Positions 46,924 to 54,825 of a stretch of DNA of 64,000 nt are shown here, piece by piece (the stretch's first letter is position 1; the number at the start of each line of letters is the position of its first letter). Under the pieces are notes generated by a model. It did no database searches, was not told where the DNA came from, and was given only the letters and a program-made list of their open reading frames with translations. Source of the stretch: SHXO01 sp964523885 (lineage in GTDB: Bacteria; Pseudomonadota; Gammaproteobacteria; Burkholderiales; SHXO01); assembly GCA_964523885.1 (NCBI GenBank), contig CAZFYX010000116.1:24516-88515 (forward strand), read 5' to 3'. The position numbers and the translations under genes were made by a program.

Positions 46924-48858
46924 CTACTCCCCGGATGACAGTGCAATCCGCTCCGGCACGTCCTGGCGCAGCGGCAGCGGCCGCTGGAACAGGTAGCCCT
47001 GCCCGTACAGGGTGCCCATTCTCGACAGGATCTGCAGCGTCTCGCGCGTCTCCACCCACTCGGCCACCACTTGCTTGTTGAGGCCCTTCGCCACGTCGCA
47101 CAGCGCGCGCACGAAGATGCGGTTGCCCTCGTCGCTCGCCAGGTCGCGGACGAAGCCGCCGTCGATCTTCAGGTAGTCGACGTCGAAGCGCTTCAGGTAG
47201 TAGAACGAGCTGAAACCGGCGCCGAAGTCGTCCAGCGCGAAGCGGCAGCCCAGCCCCTTCAGCTCGCGGATGAACTGCTGGGTGGCGTCCACGTCGCACA
47301 TGGCCGCGGTCTCGGTGATCTCGAACACCAATTGCGAGTGGTCGATGCCGCTGCCGGCCAGCAGCGCCTGGAAGCGCCGCACCCACTGCGGATCCGAGAT
47401 GCTCACGCGCGAGAGGTTCACGAAGTAGCGCATGGGCGAATCGCGGTGCTGCTCGGACTGCAGGTGCTCGATCACGCGCTCGACCACCCGCAGGTCGATC
47501 TCCTGCACCATGCCGAGCGACTCGGCGTACTCGATGAACTGGCTGGGCAGCACCACCTGGCCGCCTTCCTCGCGCATGCGCACCAGGATCTCGCAGTGCA
47601 CGGTGCGCAGGTCGGACAGGCGCACCACCGGCTGGTAGTACAGCACGAGGCGGTCGGCGTCGAGCGATTCGCGCAGCCGGTTGGCCCACTGCACCCGGCT
47701 GTGCGTGCGGCGCAGGCTCTGCGCGTCCTGGTCGAACAGCATGACCCGGTTGCGCCCGCCGTCCTTGGCCTGGTACATCGCCATGTCGGCGCTGGAGAGC
47801 AGGCCGGCGACGTCCTGGCCGTGGAACGGGTAGAGCGCGATGCCGATGGACGCGGTCACGCTCAGGACCCGCTCCTCGGAGGACGACTGGAAGCGGTAGT
47901 GGCGCAGCGCGGTCAGCAGGTGCTCGGCGACCTCGATCGCATGGGTCCGCAGGGCCTCGGGCAGGTGCACGGCGTACTCGTCCCCGCCCATGCGGAAGAC
48001 CTGGCCGTTGGAGTGCTTGACCGCCTCCTTCAGCACGCCGCTCACGCCGCAGATGAGCTGGTCGCCGCAGCGGTGCCCCAGGTTGTCGTTGACGTACTTG
48101 AAGTGGTCGATGTCGATGAACAGCACGGCGCCCACTTCGCCCGCCTGCAGCGCCTGCTCCAGCGTGCGCTGCAGACTCACGCGGTTGGGCAGGCTGGTGA
48201 GCGTGTCGTGCGTGGCGAGATACTCGATTCGCAGCGCCGCCTGGTGCTGCTCGGTCACGTCGCGTGCGGTGCCGCGGATACCGCAGATGGCACCCGTGTC
48301 GTCGTACTGCACGCGGGCGTTTATGCCGATCCAGCGATCGCTGCCGTCGGCCGCCATCAGGTGCGCGATGTGGTTCTTCACCTCGCCGTTCTTCTTGAGC
48401 GTGGAGAAGAAGCGGCGGTTGGAGATGTGCGAGGGACGCGCCTCGAAGTCGAAGAAGCAGCGGCCCATCAGCTGCTTCGCGGGGATGCCGAGCAGGTCCT
48501 GCGCGCCGCTGTTGAGGTAGGTGAAGCGGCCCTGCGCGTCGGTCTGCCAGATCAGGTCGTGCGAGGTCTCCACCAGGTCGCGGTAGCGGCTCTCGCTGTC
48601 GAGCAGCAGCTGGATGACGCGGCGCTTCTCGCGCAGCGACTTGCGGGCGGTCGCGAGCTGGTCCTCGACCTTCTCCAGCGGCTCGGCGCTGGCGGACCGC
48701 GCGAGCCCGTCGATGATCTCGCGCGCGTAGCGGCGATGGCCGCCCTCGGTGCGCCGGGCCACCAGAACGCCCTGCGCGTCCCAGCGCCGCAGCTTGTGCA
48801 CGGGGACGCCGAGCTTGGCCGACGCCTCCTGGATCGTGTATTCGGTCTCGGATTCCAC
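46924..48858 (-). CDS. MerR-HTH/PAS/GGDEF/EAL protein, RpfR-like c-di-GMP signalling protein
   Basis: 644 residues, GTG start 8 bases after GGGAGGG. Residues 7-45 form a MerR-type helix-turn-helix (YTIQEASAKLGVPVHKLRRW, ending in GGHRRY). A coiled stretch, a PAS domain (about 92-205), GGDEF (about 212-378, motif GGDEY at 291-295) and EAL (about 390-635) follow. The EAL residues are mostly intact: E423 in EILVRM, N481, E513, DDFG 543-546, K564, E600 and Q620. So phosphodiesterase activity is likely and cyclase activity possible. It lies 39 bases after an rpfF-like gene on the same strand. Burkholderia RpfR has PAS-GGDEF-EAL next to RpfF, but with an RpfF-interacting N-terminus instead of an HTH. 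Confidence 0.85.
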   Translation of the reverse strand: MESETEYTIQEASAKLGVPVHKLRRWDAQGVLVARRTEGGHRRYAREIIDGLARSASAEPLEKVEDQLATARKSLREKRRVIQLLLDSESRYRDLVETSHDLIWQTDAQGRFTYLNSGAQDLLGIPAKQLMGRCFFDFEARPSHISNRRFFSTLKKNGEVKNHIAHLMAADGSDRWIGINARVQYDDTGAICGIRGTARDVTEQHQAALRIEYLATHDTLTSLPNRVSLQRTLEQALQAGEVGAVLFIDIDHFKYVNDNLGHRCGDQLICGVSGVLKEAVKHSNGQVFRMGGDEYAVHLPEALRTHAIEVAEHLLTALRHYRFQSSSEERVLSVTASIGIALYPFHGQDVAGLLSSADMAMYQAKDGGRNRVMLFDQDAQSLRRTHSRVQWANRLRESLDADRLVLYYQPVVRLSDLRTVHCEILVRMREEGGQVVLPSQFIEYAESLGMVQEIDLRVVERVIEHLQSEQHRDSPMRYFVNLSRVSISDPQWVRRFQALLAGSGIDHSQLVFEITETAAMCDVDATQQFIRELKGLGCRFALDDFGAGFSSFYYLKRFDVDYLKIDGGFVRDLASDEGNRIFVRALCDVAKGLNKQVVAEWVETRETLQILSRMGTLYGQGYLFQRPLPLRQDVPERIALSSGE

Positions 48859-48897
48859 TGGCGTCCCTCCCCGTTGTGCATGGCCGCCGCGCCTCGC

Positions 48898-49839
48898 TCA
48901 ATGCAGCGCGAGCGGCGCATCGGCACGCGGCCCGGCGGCCTGCGTCTGCCGGCCCACCAGCCGCTGCATCAGCTTCATGTCGCGCGCGGTCAGGCGCAGC
49001 GCGCAGTCGGCCCACACCTGCACCACGTCGACGAGCTCGTCGTGGGTGACACGCTCGACGCAGCGCCGTGCAGCCGCGAGGCCCTGCAGGCCGTTGCGGC
49101 TGCGTGCGCTGCGCTCGACCAGCGCGTTGACCTGCGCTTCGCCTTGTCCGCTGTCGACGACGCTGTCGATCGCGCCCAGCTCGAGCATATCATCGGCTGC
49201 GTAAATCTTCCCGCTCGAAATGATGGCCTCCGCGCTGCGCCGTCCGACCCGGCGCTCGAGGAACGAGTAGGCGCCCATCCCGGGGAACAGGTTGAACATG
49301 ATCTCGGGGAAGCCGAACCGGGCTTGCCGCTCTGCGATGACGATGTCGCTGGACAGCGCCGCCTCGAAGCCGCCGCCCAGGCACTCGCCCTGCACCAGCG
49401 AGATGGTGGTCAGCGGTAGTCCGTAGGCCACGTAGTTGCGATAGAGGACGTGGACGCAGGCCTTGCCATAGGCCACCAGGCCGGCCCGGTCCTGGGCTGC
49501 TATGAGCCGCAGGAACAGGTCGAGGTCGCCGCCGAGGTTGAACACGCCGGGGCTGTCGGAGGCCAGCACCGTGTATTGCAGCGGCGCCTGCGCGCCAGCT
49601 ACCTCCAGCATGCCGCCGCCCGACTCGATGAAGCGCGCGCACTCGGCAAGCGCATCGAGCAGCGATGGGTTGAAGCTCGGCCGAGGCGCGGGTGCCCAGC
49701 GCACCCAGAGCGCGCCGCCGGCCGGATCGTATCGGGTGCTCAGTTGCGGGGAGAACACCGACCGGCTCGACGCCGCAACGGCGTACGCGGGGGCCGGCTG
49801 GCTGGTGCGCAACAGCGCTTCTGGGATCTGCATGTCCAT
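48898..49839 (-). CDS. rpfF: RpfF-like DSF synthase (crotonase family)
   Basis: 313 residues from an ATG 7 bases after AGGAG. It is a crotonase fold with RpfF hallmarks: VFNLGGDLDLFLRLI (99-113), SLVQGECLGGGFEAALSSD (147-165), GFPEIMFNLFPGMGAYSFLERR (176-197). E159 and E179 are 20 residues apart, as are Glu141 and Glu161 of Xanthomonas RpfF, which carry out acyl-ACP dehydration and thioester cleavage. It would make a cis-2-unsaturated fatty acid signal. A plain enoyl-CoA hydratase is the alternative, but the NLGGDL segment and C-terminus favour RpfF. A 21-bp palindrome sits upstream. Confidence 0.8.
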   Translation of the reverse strand: MDMQIPEALLRTSQPAPAYAVAASSRSVFSPQLSTRYDPAGGALWVRWAPAPRPSFNPSLLDALAECARFIESGGGMLEVAGAQAPLQYTVLASDSPGVFNLGGDLDLFLRLIAAQDRAGLVAYGKACVHVLYRNYVAYGLPLTTISLVQGECLGGGFEAALSSDIVIAERQARFGFPEIMFNLFPGMGAYSFLERRVGRRSAEAIISSGKIYAADDMLELGAIDSVVDSGQGEAQVNALVERSARSRNGLQGLAAARRCVERVTHDELVDVVQVWADCALRLTARDMKLMQRLVGRQTQAAGPRADAPLALH

Positions 49840-49952
49840 GAGGGGCTCCTGTTGAGGTTGTGCAACGCATGCCGTTGTGGTTGGTCCTGCGCCCGGTCCG
49901 CGACGCCGGCCGAGCGCTCGGTCCAGCCTAGTGTTGCACCGGAGTCCGCGCA

Positions 49953-49973
49953 AATCTCGCGAATCGTGAGATT
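49953..49973. promoter_or_regulatory. 21-bp palindrome in the divergent rpfF-like/acyl-ligase region
   Basis: AATCTC and GAGATT flank CGA and TCG with single unpaired positions between, so 18 of 21 positions are symmetric. Read on the minus strand its end overlaps TTGCGC, which with TAGGCT 17 bases on would make a weak promoter for the rpfF-like gene, so a bound activator or repressor would touch RNA polymerase. The rest of the 311-base gap (49840-50150) holds no gene or other repeat that I can see. Confidence 0.6.
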
Positions 49974-50150
49974 CCATCAACGCGAGCACGATCAGATCAT
50001 TAGCGCCGGATGCTCAGGCGGGGTGCGCGGAACCGCGCGCAAGCGCCGACGCCGCTGTAGTTGACCGGCGGCATGGGAGCGTCTAAAAAGGGCGCATGAC
50101 GGCGCGCATGCCGTCGGCACGGACCCGGTGGCAACGAGGCAGCGACGGCA

Positions 50151-52382
50151 ATGGGCGTAGCGAGAACGGACCGCACCAGGTTAACCGCGGTCATGCAGCA
50201 GGACGGGACGGGCGGACCGGTTGAGCGGGGCACGTTCGGGTGGCTTCTGGGCAGGCTCCTGCGCACGCTGCTGCGGATCGAGGTGGTCGGGGAGATGCCC
50301 CGATCGGGGCCAGTCCTGTTCGTCGCCCCGCACCGATCGCCGCTGGACAACATTCTGCTCGCGTGGCTGCTGCGTCCCCAGCCGCTGCTCGTGGTGCCGC
50401 GCGAAGACCTCGGCGGCGTCCTGCTGCGCACCCTCCTGCGCATGACGCCGCACCTGGTGGCGGAGACCAGCGACCCCGCCACGTTGCGCAAGGTGCTGCG
50501 CATGGTCGCGACCGGGCGCAGCGTGCTGATGTATCCCGAGGGCCGCCTGGTCGACGGCCCGGGCGTCATGAAGAACTACGCGGTGCCGGCGCTGGTGGCG
50601 GCGAAGGCGCACATCCCGGTGGTCCCGGTGCTGACCCGGCGGTGCGGCCGCCTCGGCGGCTGGACGCTGCGCCTGTCGCCCGCCGCGGGCGTGCAACTCG
50701 CGCCCGGCAACGGTGCGGGCGCGCGTGCGCGCAGGGCCCGCGCCACCCGCGAGGTGCAGATGCTCCTCGAAGCCGCGGTGCTGGACGCGCGGCCGCGGCA
50801 GAGCCTCTTCGATGCGTTCCTCGACGCGGTACGCCGGGAGGGACGCCGCGTGCGCATCCTCGAGGATGTCGAAGAGCGCCCGCGCTCCTATGGCGAACTG
50901 CTGAAAGGGGCGCTCGCCATCGGCCGCTGGCTGCAGCGCTACAGCGCACCGCGCGAGCGCGTCGGGCTGCTGCTGCCGAATGTCGTCCCGACCGTGTGCA
51001 CCATCCTCGGTGCCATGGCATTCCGGCGCGTCCCCGCCATGCTCAACTACAGCGCCGGGCCGTTCGCGGTGCAGAGCGCCTGCGTGGCCGCCGGCGTGCG
51101 CACCGTGGTGACCTCACGCGCCTTCATCGCGAAGGCCAACCTGCGTCCCCTGGTCGAGGCGCTGCACGGCGTGCAGCTGCTCTACCTCGAGGATGTCCGG
51201 GGCGAGCTCGGCTGGCTGGATCGCATCTGGCTGCTCGGCTACGCCATGCTGCTGCCCCGCCATGCCACCCAGCGCAGCGCGCCGGACGAGGCCGCGGTGG
51301 TGCTGTTCACCTCGGGCTCGGAGGCGCGGCCCAAGGGCGTCGTGCTGTCGCACGATGCGGTCATCGCCAACGTCCGCCAGATCGCGACCGTCACCGACTT
51401 CACTCCGCGCGACCGCATCCTCAATGCGCTGCCGGTGTATCACAGCTACAGCTTCACCGCCGGCCTGATGCTGTGCCTGCTCACCGGCACGCGGCTGTTC
51501 CTGTACGTCTCGCCCCTGCGCCACCGCGCGATCCCGGAGATCGCCTACCGTCGCGACGTCACGGGGCTGTACGGCACCGGCACCTTCCTCAGCTACTGGG
51601 GCCGCAGCGCCGATCCGCTGGATTTCCGCACCGTGCGCTACGTCATCTCCGGCGGCGAGAAGCTGGGCAGCGATGTCGTGCGCCTGTACCAGGAGAAGTT
51701 CGGATTGCGCATCTTCGAAGGCTACGGCGCGACGGAGTGCGCGCCGGTGATCGCCTTGTCCACGCCGCAGTGCTACCGTACCGGCACCGTGGGTCGGCTG
51801 CTGCCGGGCGTGGAGATGCAGCTCGAGCCGCGTGCGGGCATCGATCACGGCGGCGTGATCCACGTCCGCGGCCCCAACCTGATGCTCGGCTACTACCTGT
51901 ACGACCAGCCCGGCGTGCTGCAACCGCCGCGTTCGGCGTTCGGCGACGGCTGGCACTGCACGGGTGACGTGGTGGACGTCGATGCGGAGGGCGTCGTGTC
52001 GGTGGTCGGGCGGGTGCGCCGCTTCGCCAAAATCGCGGGCGAGATGGTGTCGCTCGACAAGGTCGAGGAGATTGCGCGCGCCGCCTCGCCCGACGCCCGC
52101 CACGCCGCGGTGCTGCGCACCGAATCGGCCGGCGGGGAGACCTGCGTGCTGTTCACCACCGACCGGCAGCTCACGCGCCAGGCGCTCGCGCTGGCCGCCC
52201 GCCGGCTGGGCCTGCAGGACCTCGCCGTGGCCCGCCACATCGTATATCTGGCCGAGCTGCCCGTGCTGGGCAGCGGCAAGACCGACTACGTGACGCTGCA
52301 GAACGTGGACCACTCCGCCGGCGCGGCCAATGACGGCGTCGAGCGGAGCGCGGCAGGGGCGCTGGCGCAGCACAGCGCCTGA
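50151..52382 (+). CDS. Bifunctional acyltransferase/acyl-ACP synthetase (Aas-like)
   Basis: 743 residues. The N-terminal PlsC-type acyltransferase has HRSPLD at 61-66 and YPEGRL at 128-133. The C-terminal AMP-forming ligase has LFTSGSEARPKG near 385-396, GYGATE near 525 and the GRVRRFAKIAGEMVSL hinge. It resembles E. coli Aas, which reacylates lysophospholipids with acyl-ACP made in situ. Placed divergently to an rpfF-like gene, it may play the part of RpfB, which activates free fatty acids and can remove DSF signal. Start uncertain: ATG 50193 is possible. No membrane transporter (LplT) is adjacent. Confidence 0.85.
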   Translation: MGVARTDRTRLTAVMQQDGTGGPVERGTFGWLLGRLLRTLLRIEVVGEMPRSGPVLFVAPHRSPLDNILLAWLLRPQPLLVVPREDLGGVLLRTLLRMTPHLVAETSDPATLRKVLRMVATGRSVLMYPEGRLVDGPGVMKNYAVPALVAAKAHIPVVPVLTRRCGRLGGWTLRLSPAAGVQLAPGNGAGARARRARATREVQMLLEAAVLDARPRQSLFDAFLDAVRREGRRVRILEDVEERPRSYGELLKGALAIGRWLQRYSAPRERVGLLLPNVVPTVCTILGAMAFRRVPAMLNYSAGPFAVQSACVAAGVRTVVTSRAFIAKANLRPLVEALHGVQLLYLEDVRGELGWLDRIWLLGYAMLLPRHATQRSAPDEAAVVLFTSGSEARPKGVVLSHDAVIANVRQIATVTDFTPRDRILNALPVYHSYSFTAGLMLCLLTGTRLFLYVSPLRHRAIPEIAYRRDVTGLYGTGTFLSYWGRSADPLDFRTVRYVISGGEKLGSDVVRLYQEKFGLRIFEGYGATECAPVIALSTPQCYRTGTVGRLLPGVEMQLEPRAGIDHGGVIHVRGPNLMLGYYLYDQPGVLQPPRSAFGDGWHCTGDVVDVDAEGVVSVVGRVRRFAKIAGEMVSLDKVEEIARAASPDARHAAVLRTESAGGETCVLFTTDRQLTRQALALAARRLGLQDLAVARHIVYLAELPVLGSGKTDYVTLQNVDHSAGAANDGVERSAAGALAQHSA

Positions 52383-52503
52383 TTCGGTCGCCTCTCCGAA
52401 CCGCTGCCGCGAGCGGCTGTCGACTCCATGAGGCCCGGCTCCCGCCCGGTACGGAGGCGGTGGGATGGGCCGAGCTTACGCACTCAATGAAGGAGGGCAG
52501 GCG

Positions 52504-52872
52504 ATGGACAATCCCGTCGGATGGTTCGAGATCTACGTACAGGACATGGCGCGCGCAAAGGCGTTCTACCAGTCCGTGTTCGGTTGCAGCTTCGAGCGGC
52601 TCGAAAGCCCGGGCATGGACATGTGGGCGTTCCCGATGAAGGCCGCCGGCAGCGGCGCAGCCGGCTCGCTGGTGAAGATGCAGGGTGTTCCGTCAGGCGG
52701 CAACAGCGTGCTCGTCTACTTCAGCTGCGAGGACTGCGCCATCGAGGCGGCGAAGGCCGGGAAAGCCGGTGGCAGCGTGCACAAGAGCAAGACCTCGATC
52801 GGCCAGTACGGCCACATCGCGCTGGTGGTCGACACCGAGGGCAACATGATCGGACTGCACTCCATGAAGTAG
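52504..52872 (+). CDS. VOC family protein (glyoxalase/bleomycin resistance fold)
   Basis: 122 residues, one VOC domain: WFEIYVQDMARAKAFYQSVFG at the N-terminus, and QYGHIALVVDTEGNMIGLHS at the end, the usual beta-alpha-beta-beta-beta pattern. Substrate unknown; Glu and His in the C-terminal half could bind metal. The start follows a strong AAGGAGG by 7 bases, so the longer frame from 52465 is rejected. It stands alone between the acyl-ligase gene and a convergent operon. Confidence 0.85.
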   Translation: MDNPVGWFEIYVQDMARAKAFYQSVFGCSFERLESPGMDMWAFPMKAAGSGAAGSLVKMQGVPSGGNSVLVYFSCEDCAIEAAKAGKAGGSVHKSKTSIGQYGHIALVVDTEGNMIGLHSMK

Positions 52873-52938
52873 CGCCATCCGCTGGCAGTGCACCCTATCC
52901 CGTTGCGGGATAGGGCTGGGGTGAGGGGCGAAGCGACT

Positions 52939-53235
52939 TCACCCGCCCGCGATCGCCCCCACGATCAGGAACGGCTCCCTGCCCGCGATGACCGCGTCGG
53001 GCAGCGGCTGGTCGGGCTCTTCGTGCGACAGGTCTTCCTCGCACGCGAAGAACCGGATCAGCGGCCGGCGGCGCTGCGTGAGGCGATCGCGGATCGTGCC
53101 GCGCAGCGCGGGGTAGGCCGTCTCCAGCGCATCCAGCAGGGCGGCCTGGGTCACCGGCACAGGCACCTCGAGCTCGACCTCGCCTGTCACCCGCGCCAGC
53201 TCCCGCAGGTGCGCTGGCAGCACGACACGTATCAC
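52939..53235 (-). CDS. MoaD/ThiS-like small protein with C-terminal Gly-Gly
   Basis: 98 residues ending IVGAIAGG, the double-Gly end of sulfur-carrier and ubiquitin-like proteins, with a beta-grasp-like pattern (IRVVLPAHLRELA, VELEVP, LLDALETAYPALR). The GTG start overlaps the stop of the BNR-repeat gene (GTGA), so they are translated together. A role in sulfur transfer or conjugation is inferred from the fold only; no MoeB/ThiF partner is in the window. Confidence 0.75.
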   Translation of the reverse strand: MIRVVLPAHLRELARVTGEVELEVPVPVTQAALLDALETAYPALRGTIRDRLTQRRRPLIRFFACEEDLSHEEPDQPLPDAVIAGREPFLIVGAIAGG

Positions 53236-54347
53236 GGCAGGGTCTGCACCTCGACCGACAGCACCGGCGGCAGGTCGCGCACGATCGGCGCCCAGCTGTC
53301 GCCCGAGTCGGCCGACGCGTATACCTGCCCGCCGGTGGTGCCGAAGTAGACGCCGCACGGATCCAGGGAATCGACCGCCATCGCGTCGCGCAGCACGTTC
53401 ACGTAGCAGTCCTGCTGGGGCAGTCCACGGGTGAGCGGCTCCCACTGGTTGCCGCCGGTGCGGCTGCGGTACACGCGCAGCTTCCCGTCGGGCGGGAAGT
53501 GCTCGGAGTCGCTCTTGATCGGCACCACGTAGATCGTCTCGGGCTCGTGCGCGTGCACGTCGATGGGGAAGCCGAAGTCGGTGGGCAGGTTGCCGCTGAC
53601 CTCGCGCCACGACTCGCCGGCGTCGTCGCTGCGCATCACGTCCCAGTGCTTCTGCAAGAACAGCGTGTCCGGGCGCGAGCGGTGCATGGCGATGCGATGG
53701 ACGCAGTGCCCGACCTCGGCGTCCGGATCGGGGATCGTGTTGGAGTGCAGCCCGCGGTTCATCGGCCGCCAGGTCCTGCCGCCGTCGTCGGTGCGGAACA
53801 CGCCCGCCGCCGAGATCGCGATGAACATGCGCTGCGCACCGCGCGGGTCGAGGACGATGGTGTGCAGGCACATCCCACCCGCGCCCGGCATCCACTGCGC
53901 GCCGGAGCCGTGCTGGCGCAATCCCGGCAGCTCGTGCCAGCTCTGCCCGCCGTCGCTGGTGCGGAACAGCGCGGCATCCTCGACGCCCGCGTACACCGTG
54001 TCCGGATCGTCGGCCGAGGGTTCGAGGTGCCACACGCGCTTGAACTCCCAAGGCCGCGCCGTGCCGTCGTAGTACTGGTGCGTGCCGGTTTCGCCCTCGT
54101 AGGCAAACTGGTTGCCGACCGGGCTCCAGGTCACGCCGCCGTCGTCGGAGCGCTGCATCGTCTGCCCGAACCAGCCGCTCGACTGCGAGGCGTACAGGCG
54201 CTGCGGATCGGCCGGCGAGCCCTTCAGGTGATAGATCTCCCAGCCGGCGAAGTACGGGCCGCTCACCTTCCAGGCGGTCCGCTTCGCGTCGGCGGCGAGG
54301 ACGAATGCGCCCTTGCGGGTGCCCACCAGTACGCGCACACCGGTCAT
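53232..54347 (-). CDS. BNR/Asp-box repeat protein (sialidase-like beta-propeller)
   Basis: 371 residues from the ATG behind AAAGGAG. At least six Asp-box motifs are visible: SDDGGVTW, SDGGQSW, DDGGRTW, SDDAGESW, TGGNQW and SADSGDSW. The fold should be a seven- or six-bladed propeller. No signal peptide and no clear sialidase Arg triad, so an enzymatic role is unproven; similar proteins are annotated exo-alpha-sialidase or glycosyl hydrolase. It is coupled on both sides by 4-base overlaps: YCII gene before, MoaD-like gene after. Confidence 0.8.
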   Translation of the reverse strand: MTGVRVLVGTRKGAFVLAADAKRTAWKVSGPYFAGWEIYHLKGSPADPQRLYASQSSGWFGQTMQRSDDGGVTWSPVGNQFAYEGETGTHQYYDGTARPWEFKRVWHLEPSADDPDTVYAGVEDAALFRTSDGGQSWHELPGLRQHGSGAQWMPGAGGMCLHTIVLDPRGAQRMFIAISAAGVFRTDDGGRTWRPMNRGLHSNTIPDPDAEVGHCVHRIAMHRSRPDTLFLQKHWDVMRSDDAGESWREVSGNLPTDFGFPIDVHAHEPETIYVVPIKSDSEHFPPDGKLRVYRSRTGGNQWEPLTRGLPQQDCYVNVLRDAMAVDSLDPCGVYFGTTGGQVYASADSGDSWAPIVRDLPPVLSVEVQTLP

Positions 54348-54730
54348 GCGCCGCTCCTTTCCCTGAGGGCAGGGCCGCTCCCGGGCAGGTCGGGCAACTC
54401 GATCAGCGGTCGCACTTCGACCGTGCCCTTGCGCGCCATCGGGATGCGCGCTGCGATCGCGATCGCTTCGTCGAGGTCCCTGGCATCCACCAGATAGTAG
54501 CCACCCAACTGCTCGCGGGTTTCCGCGAACGGCCCGTCGGTGACCAGGCGCCGCCCCTCCCGCACGCGCACGCTGGTGGCGAGCGCCGTCGGCTGCAGCG
54601 GGCTGGCCGCAATGTACTTGCCGGAGGCCTTCAGGTCGTGTGCCAGCTCGGTCGACTCGACGTAGCAAGCCTGCCGCTCGGCCTCGCCCAGTGCGGTCTC
54701 TTCAAGGTAGATCAGCAACATGTATCTCAT
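54344..54730 (-). CDS. YCII-related domain protein
   Basis: 128 residues, beginning MRYMLLIYLEE, with the RLVTDGPFAETREQLGGYYLVDA and EAIAIAARIP segments of the YCII (DGPF) family. Such proteins are often found beside ECF sigma factors, none of which is seen here. The ATG follows GAGGAG; the stop overlaps the BNR gene (ATGA). Function unknown. Confidence 0.85.
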   Translation of the reverse strand: MRYMLLIYLEETALGEAERQACYVESTELAHDLKASGKYIAASPLQPTALATSVRVREGRRLVTDGPFAETREQLGGYYLVDARDLDEAIAIAARIPMARKGTVEVRPLIELPDLPGSGPALRERSGA

Positions 54731-54825
54731 CGAGGCTCCTCGTTCCGGGGCGCATGGGTGTCCCCGGCCATAGTCGAACGGCGGCCGCCCGGGTCGACAG
54801 CCGCACGTGAACCCGATGTCCGCGC

